Below, piece after piece: positions 26,658-35,029 of a stretch of DNA of 41,245 nt. Each line of letters begins with the position of its first letter. The stretch's first letter is position 1. The stretch comes from an uncultured Rubrobacteraceae bacterium (GTDB lineage Bacteria > Actinomycetota > Rubrobacteria > Rubrobacterales > Rubrobacteraceae). Both the position numbers and the translations under genes were made by a program. The DNA is taken from assembly GCA_902806015.1 (NCBI GenBank), contig CADCUZ010000029.1, forward strand, positions 7,186-48,430, written 5' to 3'. The notes beneath the pieces are model-generated. The model saw nothing but the letters and a program-made list of their open reading frames with translations. It was not told where the DNA came from and made no database searches.

Positions 26658-28055
26658 ATGGAGGCGGCCCCGGTAAGCGAGAACGCGCAAAAACTTTCGA
26701 CCCGCGACGGCTTGAGGACGCTCCTCGACGGGCGGCGCCCGCTGCTCGGCGCCGTCTTTCTCGGGGGGTACGCGTGGTCCACCTTCGCGCCCGGATCGTT
26801 CGGGACCGCGCTCTTCCTGGGCACGGGGGCGGTACTGTTCGCGATCTCCGTGCCGTGGTCGAGCTCGTTCCACCGGACGTTCGCCCTGGCGTCCTTCGCG
26901 GCGCTCGCGGCGGCCGTGCTCTCGGGGCGGTTCGTCGTCGGGGATTTTCTCGACGGGATGCCGACGTACTTCGGGATCGTGGCGGTCCTGCTCGTGCTGA
27001 GCATCGCGGGGTACCCGATCCGGGCGGCGCGCTACGAGGCGCAGATACGGGCGCTCGTGGCGGCGCTCACCCGGCGAGGGGTGGGCATAAAGGCGACGAG
27101 CGGGGTCCTTGGCCACGTCCTGGGCGCGGTGCTCGACGTCGGGGCGTTCGTGCTCATAGACGTGATCACGGGCAGGGCGGCTCCCAAGGCGCGCCACGAC
27201 GCCCTCAAGTGGGCCGGCCGCGCCTTCTCCTTCGCCCCCCTGTGGACGAACCTCAACGTCTTCACCGCCACCACCATCGTCCTGACGGGCGTCTCCTACC
27301 CGAACCTCCTCGCCGCCACCGTCCCCTTCATCGTCCTCGGCCTCGCCGGGACGGTCCTGGCCGCCCAGAGGGAGGAGGGGGACACCACGGACGTCCCCGG
27401 CGCCCCGCTCGACCGCGGGGCGGCGGCGGTCCTCCTCTACCCGGTCGTCTTGGTCGCGGCGGTGGCCCTGGTGAACCTGCTCTTTCCCGGCCTTACGCTC
27501 ACGGCCGCCATCGCGGTGACGGTCGCCGTCATAGTGCTCCTCATTGCCGCCCTGGCGACCGCCCTTACCCACCGGACCTCGCCGCTGATCCGGCTCGCCG
27601 ACGAGACGCGCGGCTCGCTCTCCTCCTCCCACTCCGAGTTCGCCCTCTTCGGCTCGGCCGGCATCCTGGTGATCTCGCTCCAGGCAGTTGGCGCCCTTAA
27701 CCCCGTGGGGGACGTTCTTTCGTCCCTGCCCACGGTCCTCGTGGCCCCGGCGCTCATGGCCCTCATGGCCGCCGGTTTCCTCGCCGGCATCCACGTCATC
27801 CCGATGGTCCTGCTCCTGGACGCCGCCTTCCCCCTCGAGGCGGGTCCGGCCCCCGTGCTGTGGGCCGTCGCGGTCCTCCTCGGCGCCCAGGCCACCCTCC
27901 TGCTCACCCCGTTCTCGAGCGCCGTGACCATGCTCTCCCGCCTCACGGGCCTCCACCCGCTGGAGGTCGGGCCGAAAAGGAACTGGCGCTTCGGGCTCAC
28001 GGTGGCGCTCGCCTCGGCCGCCTACCTCTCGCTCCTGAGCTTCTTGCTCTTGTAG
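26658..28055 (+). CDS. Polytopic membrane protein, possibly ion-transporter superfamily
   Basis: A 465-residue protein with about 11-12 hydrophobic segments, roughly at residues 30-45, 50-67, 72-90, 98-116, 150-172, 200-236, 255-303, 330-350 and 355-460. A hydrophilic loop (QREEGDTTDVPGAPLDRG) divides the two halves. The pattern of two similar halves, each with a re-entrant-like stretch (TNLNVFTATTIVLTGVSY; TPFSSAVTMLSRLTG), recalls the IT superfamily (ArsB, CitT, DctM), but no family signature is certain. ATG start at 26658 with a weak GGGCGAGA upstream. It stands alone, divergent from the aldo/keto reductase, and converges on hlyIII. Substrate unknown. Confidence 0.72.
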   Translation: MEAAPVSENAQKLSTRDGLRTLLDGRRPLLGAVFLGGYAWSTFAPGSFGTALFLGTGAVLFAISVPWSSSFHRTFALASFAALAAAVLSGRFVVGDFLDGMPTYFGIVAVLLVLSIAGYPIRAARYEAQIRALVAALTRRGVGIKATSGVLGHVLGAVLDVGAFVLIDVITGRAAPKARHDALKWAGRAFSFAPLWTNLNVFTATTIVLTGVSYPNLLAATVPFIVLGLAGTVLAAQREEGDTTDVPGAPLDRGAAAVLLYPVVLVAAVALVNLLFPGLTLTAAIAVTVAVIVLLIAALATALTHRTSPLIRLADETRGSLSSSHSEFALFGSAGILVISLQAVGALNPVGDVLSSLPTVLVAPALMALMAAGFLAGIHVIPMVLLLDAAFPLEAGPAPVLWAVAVLLGAQATLLLTPFSSAVTMLSRLTGLHPLEVGPKRNWRFGLTVALASAAYLSLLSFLLL

Positions 28056-28250
28056 GGGCAACGCGGACGTAGCGGCCCGCCGGGACGACGGAAGCATCTC
28101 GGCCGATTGGCGGCCGGCGGTCATTGGAGACGGCGCCGGCCCGTCCGTGGATCGAACCTGGCCTGGAGCTCTCCCTCGCGCTACGCGTCGTGCCGGGCCT
28201 TGGCGTACGCGGGAGCGTCGAGGACGGCCCCTGAGTCACCGATGACACCA

Positions 28251-28294
28251 GGGGACATAGGGGAGGGACCCGGCGGTTCCTCCCCTATGTCCCC
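28251..28294. terminator. Near-perfect 20-bp hairpin between convergent genes
   Basis: GGGGACATAGGGGAGG (28251-28266) pairs with CCTCCCCTATGTCCCC (28279-28294). Four more pairs, one of them G-U, close a CGGC loop at 28271-28274. The right arm contains the hlyIII TAG stop (28285-28287, minus strand). No T-rich tail follows on either strand, so it could be a bidirectional terminator, an mRNA end-protecting structure or a mobile palindrome. Confidence 0.5.
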
Positions 28295-28926
28295 GGCACG
28301 AGCACGTGCAGTGCGATGGCGACGAAGTGGCACGCGCTGCCAAGCAGGACGAGCAAGTGCCAGAGGGCGTGGGAGTAGGGGACCTTGCGGTGGTAGAAGA
28401 AGGTGCCGGCGGTGTAGGCGATGCCGCCGGCCAGCAGCCACACGAGGGCGGCCCCGGAGAGGGAGCGGATGAGGGGCCCGAGGGCGACGACGCCGAGCCA
28501 GCCCATCGCGACGTAGGCCGCCGTCGAGATCACGGCGAAGCGGCCAGTGGCGAAGACCTTGAAGACTATCCCCGCGGCGGCCATCGCCCAGATGATTCCG
28601 AAGAGGGTTAAGCCCCATCCCCCGCCGAGGCCGACGAGCACGAAGGGCGTGTAGGTGCCCGCGATCAGGAGGTATATGGCGCAGTGGTCGAGCACCCGCA
28701 GCACGCGCTTTATCTCCGGCTGCCGGAACGCGTGGTAAAGCGTGGACGCGGCGTAGAGGGCCACGAGGGTGGCCCCGTAGACCCCGGCGCTCGCGACGTG
28801 CAGGGCCTCGTCCCGGGCCAACCCGAGGTACATCAACACCACCACCCCGACGACGCTCGCCAGCAACCCGACGGCGTGGGTGGCCACGTTGGCGAACTCC
28901 TCCCCCGCCGTGTAGCGCGCCCCCAA
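28285..28926 (-). CDS. Haemolysin III / PAQR family membrane protein
   Basis: A 213-residue seven-helix membrane protein of the HlyIII/YqfA (PAQR) family. It contains the three conserved motifs: STLYHAF with Ser and His near the second helix, LDHCAIYLLIAGTYTPF, and HALWHLLVLLGSACHF at the end. These histidines and the Asp bind zinc in eukaryotic adiponectin receptors, where the fold acts as a ceramidase-like hydrolase. In bacteria the role is linked to membrane-lipid homeostasis rather than real haemolysis. TTG at 28926, six bases after the preceding stop, is the likely start; it is the last gene of the padR-fadN-fadA operon. The stop lies inside a long hairpin. Confidence 0.92.
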   Translation of the reverse strand: MGARYTAGEEFANVATHAVGLLASVVGVVVLMYLGLARDEALHVASAGVYGATLVALYAASTLYHAFRQPEIKRVLRVLDHCAIYLLIAGTYTPFVLVGLGGGWGLTLFGIIWAMAAAGIVFKVFATGRFAVISTAAYVAMGWLGVVALGPLIRSLSGAALVWLLAGGIAYTAGTFFYHRKVPYSHALWHLLVLLGSACHFVAIALHVLVPGT

Positions 28927-28932
28927 CCGGGC

Positions 28933-29937
28933 CTACGCCGCCTCGTAATTGGCGACTTCGCCCTCCACGGCCCTCGCCCGGCCACCGACTACGAGGTGGT
29001 CCAGGTGGGCCAGCGTCTCGGCCAGGGCGAAGCATCGCTGGTGGACGGTGAGCGTCCCCCGAAAAGCGACGCGGGAGACCTCGTAGGGGGTTCTGGGGCC
29101 GGCGGCCAGGACGGCGAGCATGGCGCCGAGGCGTTCGGCGTGGTGGGCCGCGAGCTCGTCCACGCGCCCGTCGAGGTCGTGGAAGACGGGGCCGTGGCCC
29201 GGCAGGACGAGGTTTACGTCGGGGCCGCGCATGGTTTCGAGCGACGCCAGGTAGCGAGCGAGAGGGCGCGGTTCCGTCTCGGGCCAGAGGCCGACGTTCG
29301 GCGTTATGGCGAGCAGCACGTGGTCGGCTGCGAAGAGGATGCCCCGCCCCTCGTCGTGGAGGACGAGCTGGTGGTCGGCGTGCCCCGGCGCGTGCAAAAC
29401 CCGGGCCGCCCCCGGCCCGCACGGCACCTTCTGCCCCGGAGAGAGCGGCGACATCTCAGCCGGAAGCGCCACGCCCGAGCGCATCTGGGCGGCGGCCTTC
29501 TCCGCCATCCCGCGCGGCATCCCGTGGCGGCCCAGGTACTCGGCGAACGTCTCCGGGCTTCTCGCTCCGCCCCAGATCCTCTCAGAGAACGCTATCTCGT
29601 CTTCGAGCATAAGGACCGGCGCCCCGGTGCGTCCCTGCAGCCACCGCGCCGCCCCCAGGTGGTCGGGGTGGAAGTGGGTGACGATGATGCGGGCGACGTC
29701 AGCCCCAAGGTCGCAGCCCGCGGCGGCGGCCCCCGCCTCCCACGCCTCCCGAATGGGCGGGTAGTCGTAGCCCGCGTCCACGAGCGTCCAGCCGTCGTCG
29801 CCCCGGACGAGGTAGACGGAGACGAAGCGCAAGGGAAAAGGCACCGGCAGCTTCAGTTGGTAGACGCCGTCGGCAACCGGCGCGGTCTCGCCGACCGGCT
29901 GCGCGCCGAGGGTCGAGGGGGCCACACCCTCAGCCAC
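28933..29937 (-). CDS. Metallo-beta-lactamase-fold hydrolase
   Basis: A 334-residue MBL-fold hydrolase. The di-zinc motif THFHPDHLG provides His88, His90, Asp92 and His93. LHAPGHADHQ provides the next ligand histidine, LFAADHVL the bridging Asp, and LPGHGPVF the last His. The C-terminal third (about 250-334) is a helical winged-helix-like extension seen in LACTB2-type and thioesterase-like members. Embedded in a beta-oxidation operon, it may act on acyl-thioesters such as acyl-CoA or lactones, but that is inference. GTG start at 29937. It is separated by 29 bp from the alpha/beta hydrolase above and 6 bp from hlyIII below. Confidence 0.9.
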   Translation of the reverse strand: MAEGVAPSTLGAQPVGETAPVADGVYQLKLPVPFPLRFVSVYLVRGDDGWTLVDAGYDYPPIREAWEAGAAAAGCDLGADVARIIVTHFHPDHLGAARWLQGRTGAPVLMLEDEIAFSERIWGGARSPETFAEYLGRHGMPRGMAEKAAAQMRSGVALPAEMSPLSPGQKVPCGPGAARVLHAPGHADHQLVLHDEGRGILFAADHVLLAITPNVGLWPETEPRPLARYLASLETMRGPDVNLVLPGHGPVFHDLDGRVDELAAHHAERLGAMLAVLAAGPRTPYEVSRVAFRGTLTVHQRCFALAETLAHLDHLVVGGRARAVEGEVANYEAA

Positions 29938-29966
29938 GAGGCCTCTTTCGGGGAACCGGGATCACC

Positions 29967-30854
29967 TTACGCGGTCAACCCGGAGAAGAAGGCGGAGACC
30001 TCGCGGTTGGCCAGCTCGGGTCTCTCGTAATGCACGAAGTGCCCGGCACCCGGCGCGGTCTCGAACGAGTAGTCCGCGAAGTAGTCGCCGAGGCGGTCGG
30101 CCCATCGGGCCCTGACTATTGGGTCGCTCTCGCCCCACAGGAAGCGTGAGGGGACCGTTATCTTCGGCAGCTCTGGCGGCCCGTCGCGGATAAACCCGAT
30201 CCTGGCCTCGTTGGTCGCGACGTACCAGTTAAAGCCGCCCTGCAGGTTGCCGGGCCTCATGAAGTTCTCCACCCAGGCCTCCAGGTCCTCGTCGAAGAGA
30301 CCGGGCTCGTGCGCCCAGTGGTCGAGGAAGTGGCGAAGAAAGGTCTCGCAGGCCTCCCTGTCCTTGCCGACGAGGGAGGCCGCCCACGGCAGCTGGTTAA
30401 AAGACTGGTACCAGACCTCGTTCACCGAGTCGGGCTCGACCCACCGGCCGCCGATCCCGGGGTAGGGGCAATCGAAGAAGAAGAGCCCCGCGAGGCGTTC
30501 CGGGTACTTGCGCGCGAAGGACTGCGCCACGTACGCGCCCACGTCGTGGCTGACGATCCCGAACCGCCCGAAACCTAGGGCGTCGGCGAGCCCCCGCAGG
30601 TCCTCGACGAGCTCGCCGAGCAGGCCGGACGGAGGATCGGGTAGAGTCGGCTTCCCGGACAGGCCGAAGCCCCGCAGGTCCGGCGCCACCACGTCGAACC
30701 CCTCCGAGAGGGCGGGGATGTTCTTGCGGTAGACGTACCAGAACTCGGGCCACCCGTGCAGCAGCACGAGCGGAAACCCGCCGCCGTGGCGGACGAAGTG
30801 CACCCCGACGCCGTTCGCCTCCAGGTACTCGTGGTTCCATCCCTCTCCGGCCAC
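29967..30854 (-). CDS. Alpha/beta hydrolase, epoxide hydrolase/haloacetate dehalogenase type
   Basis: A 295-residue alpha/beta hydrolase. LLHGWPEFWY (31-40) forms the oxyanion HGxP motif. The nucleophile elbow VSHDVGA places an Asp (Asp104) rather than Ser at the nucleophile position, which is characteristic of epoxide hydrolases and dehalogenases. GESDPIV supplies the acid Asp244 and GAGHFVHYERP the His272. A lid domain spans roughly 135-215. It probably hydrolyses an epoxide or halogenated acid. GTG start at 30854 with GGGGAGGAC upstream. It lies 19 bp downstream of fadA in the same operon, suggesting degradation of epoxy or halogenated fatty acids, a contextual guess. Confidence 0.9.
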   Translation of the reverse strand: MAGEGWNHEYLEANGVGVHFVRHGGGFPLVLLHGWPEFWYVYRKNIPALSEGFDVVAPDLRGFGLSGKPTLPDPPSGLLGELVEDLRGLADALGFGRFGIVSHDVGAYVAQSFARKYPERLAGLFFFDCPYPGIGGRWVEPDSVNEVWYQSFNQLPWAASLVGKDREACETFLRHFLDHWAHEPGLFDEDLEAWVENFMRPGNLQGGFNWYVATNEARIGFIRDGPPELPKITVPSRFLWGESDPIVRARWADRLGDYFADYSFETAPGAGHFVHYERPELANREVSAFFSGLTA

Positions 30855-30873
30855 GGCGTCCTCCCCGGGCCGG

Positions 30874-32052
30874 TCAGTTCTGCAGGTTCTCGAAGATGCC
30901 AGCCGCGCCCATGCCGCCGCCGATGCACATGGTGACCATGCCGTAGCGGGAGTCGCAGCGTTTCATCTCGTTTATGAGCTGGACGGTGAGCTTGGTGCCC
31001 GTCGCGCCCATGGGGTGGCCGAGGGCGATGGCGCCGCCGTTCACGTTCATCTTCTCGGTGTCGAGGCCGACCTCCCGGATCACGGCCAGCACCTGCGCCG
31101 CGAACGCCTCGTTGAACTCGATAAGGTCGATCTCCTCCAGCGAGAGTCCGGCCTGCTTGAGGACCTTCGGGATGGCGACGCTCGGCCCGATCCCCATGAC
31201 CTCGGGTCTCACCCCCCCTACGGCGAACCCGACGAACCGCGCCAGCGGCGTCAGACCCCGTCTCTCTGCCTCCCCCCTCTCCATCACCACGACCGCCGCC
31301 GCCCCGTCGCTCCTCTGCGAGGAGTTGCCGGCGGTCACCGTGCCGCCCTGCTGGAAGGCCGGACGCAGCTTCGCGAGCTGCTCGGCGGAGGTGTCCCGCG
31401 GCCCCTCGTCGCGCCCGAATTTCGTCTCGAAGTGTTGCGGGCTGCCCTCATCGTCCACGAAGTCGTAGGCGACGTCGAGGGGCACGATCTCGTCGTCGAA
31501 CAGGCCAGACTCGACGGCCTCCTTCGCCCGCGTGTGGCTGCGCAGCGCGAACTCGTCCTGGTCCTCGCGCGAGACGCCGAACTCCTTGGCGACCTGCTCG
31601 GCGGTGAAGCCCATCCCCATGTAGACCGCCGGGTTCGTCTCGACGAGCCCGGGGTCTGGCGCGAAGTTCGGCATCTGGAGCGTCGAGGACATGTGCTCCG
31701 TGCCGCCCGCGACGATGGTGCTCGCGTGGCCGACCATGATCCTCTCTGCCGCCATCGCGATGGTCTGGAGCCCGGAAGAGCAGAACCTGTTCACCGTCTG
31801 GGCCGGCACCGTGTCAGGCATCCCTGCCCGCACCGAGGAGAGCCTGGCCATGTTGTACCCCTGCGTCCCCTCGGGCATCGCGCACCCCATGATCACGTCC
31901 TCGACCTCGGAAGGGTCGAGCCCCTCGGCCCTCCCCACGGCCTCCCGAATAGCCGAGGCCCCGAGGTCCACGGGGTGCACCCCGCGCAAGGTTCCCCGAG
32001 GCGCCCGCCCAACGGCCGTCCTCGCTCCGGATACGATCACCGCTTCGTTCAT
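30874..32052 (-). CDS. fadA: Acetyl-CoA C-acyltransferase (3-ketoacyl-CoA thiolase)
   Basis: A 392-residue thiolase that cleaves 3-ketoacyl-CoA with CoA in the last step of beta-oxidation. The acyl-accepting Cys91 is in NRFCSSGLQ, with FNEAFAAQ, the catalytic His346 in GGAIALGHPMGATG, and the proton-handling Cys376 in MCIGGGMGAAG, all conserved. Its length is standard for degradative thiolases. ATG start at 32052. It follows fadN by 73 bp; that gap is occupied by a strong heptad hairpin that might set the fadN:fadA ratio. Downstream genes follow closely. The fadN-fadA pairing mirrors the Bacillus fadNAE operon. Confidence 0.97.
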   Translation of the reverse strand: MNEAVIVSGARTAVGRAPRGTLRGVHPVDLGASAIREAVGRAEGLDPSEVEDVIMGCAMPEGTQGYNMARLSSVRAGMPDTVPAQTVNRFCSSGLQTIAMAAERIMVGHASTIVAGGTEHMSSTLQMPNFAPDPGLVETNPAVYMGMGFTAEQVAKEFGVSREDQDEFALRSHTRAKEAVESGLFDDEIVPLDVAYDFVDDEGSPQHFETKFGRDEGPRDTSAEQLAKLRPAFQQGGTVTAGNSSQRSDGAAAVVVMERGEAERRGLTPLARFVGFAVGGVRPEVMGIGPSVAIPKVLKQAGLSLEEIDLIEFNEAFAAQVLAVIREVGLDTEKMNVNGGAIALGHPMGATGTKLTVQLINEMKRCDSRYGMVTMCIGGGMGAAGIFENLQN

Positions 32053-32077
32053 TGGTTCTCCCCTCGGTCGAACGCTT

Positions 32078-32119
32078 TCAGCGGTCAGCTTTCAGCCAAA
32101 AAGCTGACCGCTGATGGCC
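32078..32119. repeat. Heptad-phased inverted element 5 (TCAGC/GCTGA type) forming a hairpin
   Basis: TCAGC occurs at 32078, 32085 and 32092; GCTGA at 32103 and 32110, with GCC at 32117. All steps are exactly seven. The arms TCAGCGGTCAGCTTT and AAAGCTGACCGCTGA are perfect 15-bp complements around a 7-base loop. It sits inside the operon between fadN and fadA, so it must be transcribed and would fold in the mRNA. Confidence 0.75.
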
Positions 32120-32125
32120 AATACG

Positions 32126-34501
32126 TTAATTCCTCACCGGCTTTCCGGTCTTGAGCATCCCCGAGATCCTCTCGTGGGTCTTCTCGTTTTTGAGCAGATC
32201 GAGGAACGCCTCCTTCTCTAGGTCGAGCAGGTACTCCTCGCTCACCCACTGGGGGAGCGTGAGGTCGCCGCCGGTCAGGATCTTGGCAGTGTGGCCAGCT
32301 ATGACGCCGTCGTACTCGCTGGCGTAGCGGCCCCACTGCAGCGTCCTTATGCCCATGACGAGGGCGGACCGGGCGGAGGCGCCGGAGGCGTAGACGTTGC
32401 CGTCCCTCTCGGGCGGGGAGTAGCCGTCGGCGAGGTCGAGGACCTCGCGCTTGGCGGCGGAGATGAGGTGGTCGGCGTTCATGACTATCCGGTCGTCCTC
32501 TTCGAGAAATCCGAGCTCGCGGGCCTCGATGGCGCTCGCGGAGACCTTCGCCATCGCTATGGTCTCGAAGGCTTTGTTCAGGAAGGGGAGGGCCGGGGTA
32601 TCGGGGGCCGAGCTCATCGGGCGCGAGACGAGGCGGCGGGCCATCTCCTTGGTACCGCCGCCCGCCGGTATGAGGCCGACGCCCGCCTCGACGAGGCCCA
32701 TATAAGTCTCCCCGGCGGCGACTACGCGGTCGGCGTGGAGGCAGACCTCGAGGCCCCCGCCGAGCGTCTGCCCGCGCGGAGCCGCGACGACGGGCTTCGG
32801 CGCGAACCGGAAGCCCATCAAGAGCTTCTGCAGCGCCTCCACGCTCTTGCCGACCTCGTCCAGCATCCCGCTTTGGACCGCGTGCGCCACCTCGGTGAGG
32901 TTCGCCCCGACGCAGAAGTTGCGCCCCTCGTTGCCGATCACGAGCCCGACGACGTCGTCGCGCTCGAGCGCCTCGAGTGCCCTGTATCCCATCTCGGTTA
33001 CGCCGGCGTCTATGGAGTTGCCCTTGGAGTGGAACTCCAGGCAGAGCACGCCGCCGCCGAGGTCGAGCAGGCTCGCCGAGTCGTTGCGCTCTAGCTCCCT
33101 GCCCTCCTCGCGCAGCCCGTCGAGGGAGACGTACATGGGGTCCTCACGCACGGGCTCGTACTGCGAGCTTACGGGGCTGAACTGCACCTCGCGGCCGCTC
33201 TCGGTCTTGTAGAAGCTCTCGTTGCCCGCTTCGAGCATCTCCCGCACCCAGGGACCCACCTCGATGCCCAAAGACCCCATCCCCTCGACCGTCTCCCGCA
33301 CGCCGAGCAGGTCCCAGGTGCGGAAGGGGCCCGTCTCGTGGGCGAAGCCCCACTCCATCGCGTGGTCGGCGTCTTCGAGGGTGTCGCTGATCTCGGGCAG
33401 CCGGCGCGAGGCGTAGGCCATGTACGGGTAGAGGGTGTCCCTGATGTAACGGGCGTGACGGTCCTCGTCGGCCTTCTCGACGAGGAAACGGAGCCGCGTG
33501 CCGAGGTCGCCCTGCTTGCGTGCCTCGGAGACTATCGGCACGTCCTGGTCTTCGGCGGGGCGGTGCTCGAAGGTCTCGAGGTCGAGCACGTCGAAGACGG
33601 TCTTGCCATCGCGTTTGTCGCGCTTGTAGAAGCCGGCGCCGGTCTTGTTACCGAGAAGGTTCTTCTCCTGCATCTCTTTGAGCTTCGGGTGGGGCTTGAG
33701 GTCCTCGCGTGACTCGTCCTCTGGGACCGCCTCGTAGAGGTTCTCGGCCACGCCGACGGCGATGTCCAGGCCTACGGTGTCGTTGAGGCGGAAGGTGGCG
33801 GTCTTGGGGTGGCCTATAAGGGGGCCCGTTATGGCGTCTACCTCTTCTATGGAGTAGCCGTTCTCGAAGGCGTAGGTGACGGCCTGCATCCCGGCGAAGG
33901 AGCCGAGGCGGTTCCCTATAAAGTTCGGGGTGTCCTTGGCGATCACGCCGCCCTTGCCGAGCACCCGCTCCCCGAAGTCTCTGACCCTCTCGACGATCTC
34001 CTCGTCCGTATCTTCGGTCGGGATGATCTCGAGCAGCTTCAGGTAGCGCGGCGGGTTGAAGAAGTGGGTGCCGAGGAAGCGCCTCCTGAACGACCCGGAG
34101 CGGCCCTCCGCTATCTGGTGCAGCGGGATGCCGCTCGTGTTCGAGGAGATGATGGCGTCGTCTTTGGCGAGCGCCTCGACCCTCTCGGCGAGCTCTCGCT
34201 TGGGCTCGAGCCTCTCCAGGATGGCCTCGAGCACCCAGTCGGCCTCGGCGACGCGTTCGAGGTCGTCGTCGAAATTGCCCGTCCTGATGCGTTTGGCGAC
34301 GTCCTTGGCCATGAGCGCCGGCGGGCGGGCCTTGACCATCCTGTCGTAGCCGCCCTGCACGACGGCGTTCTTGTCGCCGACGTCTTCGGGGGCGATGTCC
34401 AAGAGGTCCACCCGCAGGCCCGCGTTGGCGTAGTGGGCGGCGATGGCGGCGCCCATCGTGCCGGCGCCGAGCACGGCGACCCTCCTGATATTGTGCGTCA
34501 C
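32126..34501 (-). CDS. fadN: FadN-type bifunctional 3-hydroxyacyl-CoA dehydrogenase/enoyl-CoA hydratase
   Basis: A 791-residue bifunctional beta-oxidation enzyme. The 3-hydroxyacyl-CoA dehydrogenase is N-terminal: NAD-binding VAVLGAGTMGAAIA (8-21), SSNTSGIPLHQIAE, the catalytic His in GTHFFNPPRYLKLLEI, and KDTPNFIGNRLG. The second half has helical dehydrogenase C-domains (GHPKTATFRLNDTVGLD). The enoyl-CoA hydratase is C-terminal (FHSKGNSIDAG, FCVGANLTEV, GQTLGGGLEVCLHADRVV). This order is opposite to E. coli FadB and equal to Bacillus FadN (789 residues). GTG at 34501 is the likely start (THNIRRVAVLGAG) with GGGGGAA upstream. It lies 11 bp after padR. A larger open frame upstream is a shadow of padR and the dehydrogenase. 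Confidence 0.95.
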   Translation of the reverse strand: MTHNIRRVAVLGAGTMGAAIAAHYANAGLRVDLLDIAPEDVGDKNAVVQGGYDRMVKARPPALMAKDVAKRIRTGNFDDDLERVAEADWVLEAILERLEPKRELAERVEALAKDDAIISSNTSGIPLHQIAEGRSGSFRRRFLGTHFFNPPRYLKLLEIIPTEDTDEEIVERVRDFGERVLGKGGVIAKDTPNFIGNRLGSFAGMQAVTYAFENGYSIEEVDAITGPLIGHPKTATFRLNDTVGLDIAVGVAENLYEAVPEDESREDLKPHPKLKEMQEKNLLGNKTGAGFYKRDKRDGKTVFDVLDLETFEHRPAEDQDVPIVSEARKQGDLGTRLRFLVEKADEDRHARYIRDTLYPYMAYASRRLPEISDTLEDADHAMEWGFAHETGPFRTWDLLGVRETVEGMGSLGIEVGPWVREMLEAGNESFYKTESGREVQFSPVSSQYEPVREDPMYVSLDGLREEGRELERNDSASLLDLGGGVLCLEFHSKGNSIDAGVTEMGYRALEALERDDVVGLVIGNEGRNFCVGANLTEVAHAVQSGMLDEVGKSVEALQKLLMGFRFAPKPVVAAPRGQTLGGGLEVCLHADRVVAAGETYMGLVEAGVGLIPAGGGTKEMARRLVSRPMSSAPDTPALPFLNKAFETIAMAKVSASAIEARELGFLEEDDRIVMNADHLISAAKREVLDLADGYSPPERDGNVYASGASARSALVMGIRTLQWGRYASEYDGVIAGHTAKILTGGDLTLPQWVSEEYLLDLEKEAFLDLLKNEKTHERISGMLKTGKPVRN

Positions 34502-34512
34502 GCTCTTCCCCC

Positions 34513-34917
34513 TTAGCCGTAAATCTCTTCTTGCAGGGATTCTATAGCCCTCTTTACCCGCAAGAGGTGCTCCTCCATGTTCGCCTTTATCTCGGCGTAC
34601 TTCTCCTCGCCGCTCGGCGTGATCTTGTAGAATCGCCTGCTCCTCGTGTCCGGCCGCTCCCACTCCCCCTCGACGTACCCCTTCTCCTCCAGGCGACGCA
34701 GCAGCGGGTAGACCGTGTTCGGCGAGACGCTCATCACGCCGGCTGAGAGCTCCTTTATCTGGCCGATAAGGCCGTTGCCGTACTGCGGCTTCTCCCGGAC
34801 GAGGTGCAGGATCAGGAGCGGAAACACCGTCCTCGACTTGACCTCCCCGAGAAAGACGTCGTGCGGCGTCGCCGAAGACTTCGCCCCCCCGGCAGATTTC
34901 TCCCCCGTCTCCTGCAT
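34513..34917 (-). CDS. PadR-family transcriptional regulator
   Basis: A 134-residue winged-helix repressor of the PadR family (PadR-s1-like, short form). The N-terminal 20 residues are disordered (SAGGAKSSATPHD). The DNA-binding domain covers RTVFPLLILHLVREKPQYGNGLIGQIKEL and then the recognition helix SPNTVYPLLRRLEEKGYVEG, with the wing at ERPDTRSRRFYKITPSGEEKY. A C-terminal coiled helix (ANMEEHLLRVKRAIESLQEE) serves dimerisation. It is the first gene of the minus-strand fad operon and faces the acyl-CoA dehydrogenase gene. It probably represses both directions and itself. The effector is unknown; an acyl-CoA or fatty acid is a contextual guess. ATG start at 34917. Confidence 0.92.
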   Translation of the reverse strand: MQETGEKSAGGAKSSATPHDVFLGEVKSRTVFPLLILHLVREKPQYGNGLIGQIKELSAGVMSVSPNTVYPLLRRLEEKGYVEGEWERPDTRSRRFYKITPSGEEKYAEIKANMEEHLLRVKRAIESLQEEIYG

Positions 34918-34938
34918 CCCAACCCTTTCCGCACCAAC

Positions 34939-34967
34939 TTGTCAATTTTGATAATAGCACGGATAAT
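34939..34967 (+). promoter_or_regulatory. Promoter of the acyl-CoA dehydrogenase with an overlapping operator-like palindrome
   Basis: TTGTCA (34939-34944) and GATAAT (34962-34967) are 17 bp apart, a near-consensus sigma70-type promoter reading right. The -35 is overlapped by TTGTCAA-TT-TTGATAA (34939-34954), two 7-base arms with one mismatch. The same bases give TTGACA on the minus strand. Its place between padR and the dehydrogenase makes it the best PadR operator candidate in this region. Confidence 0.65.
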
Positions 34968-35029
34968 GGGCGCGCAGGGGGCGCGGGGGCCTCCGCGCGT
35001 CCGAGGTAGCGGAGAAGGAGGAGTACCCA

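Noticed and set aside
26481..28124. A 547-codon minus-strand frame opposite the membrane protein
   Set aside because: It is highly charged, repetitive (Glu/Arg/Gly) and antisense to a protein with clear membrane segments.
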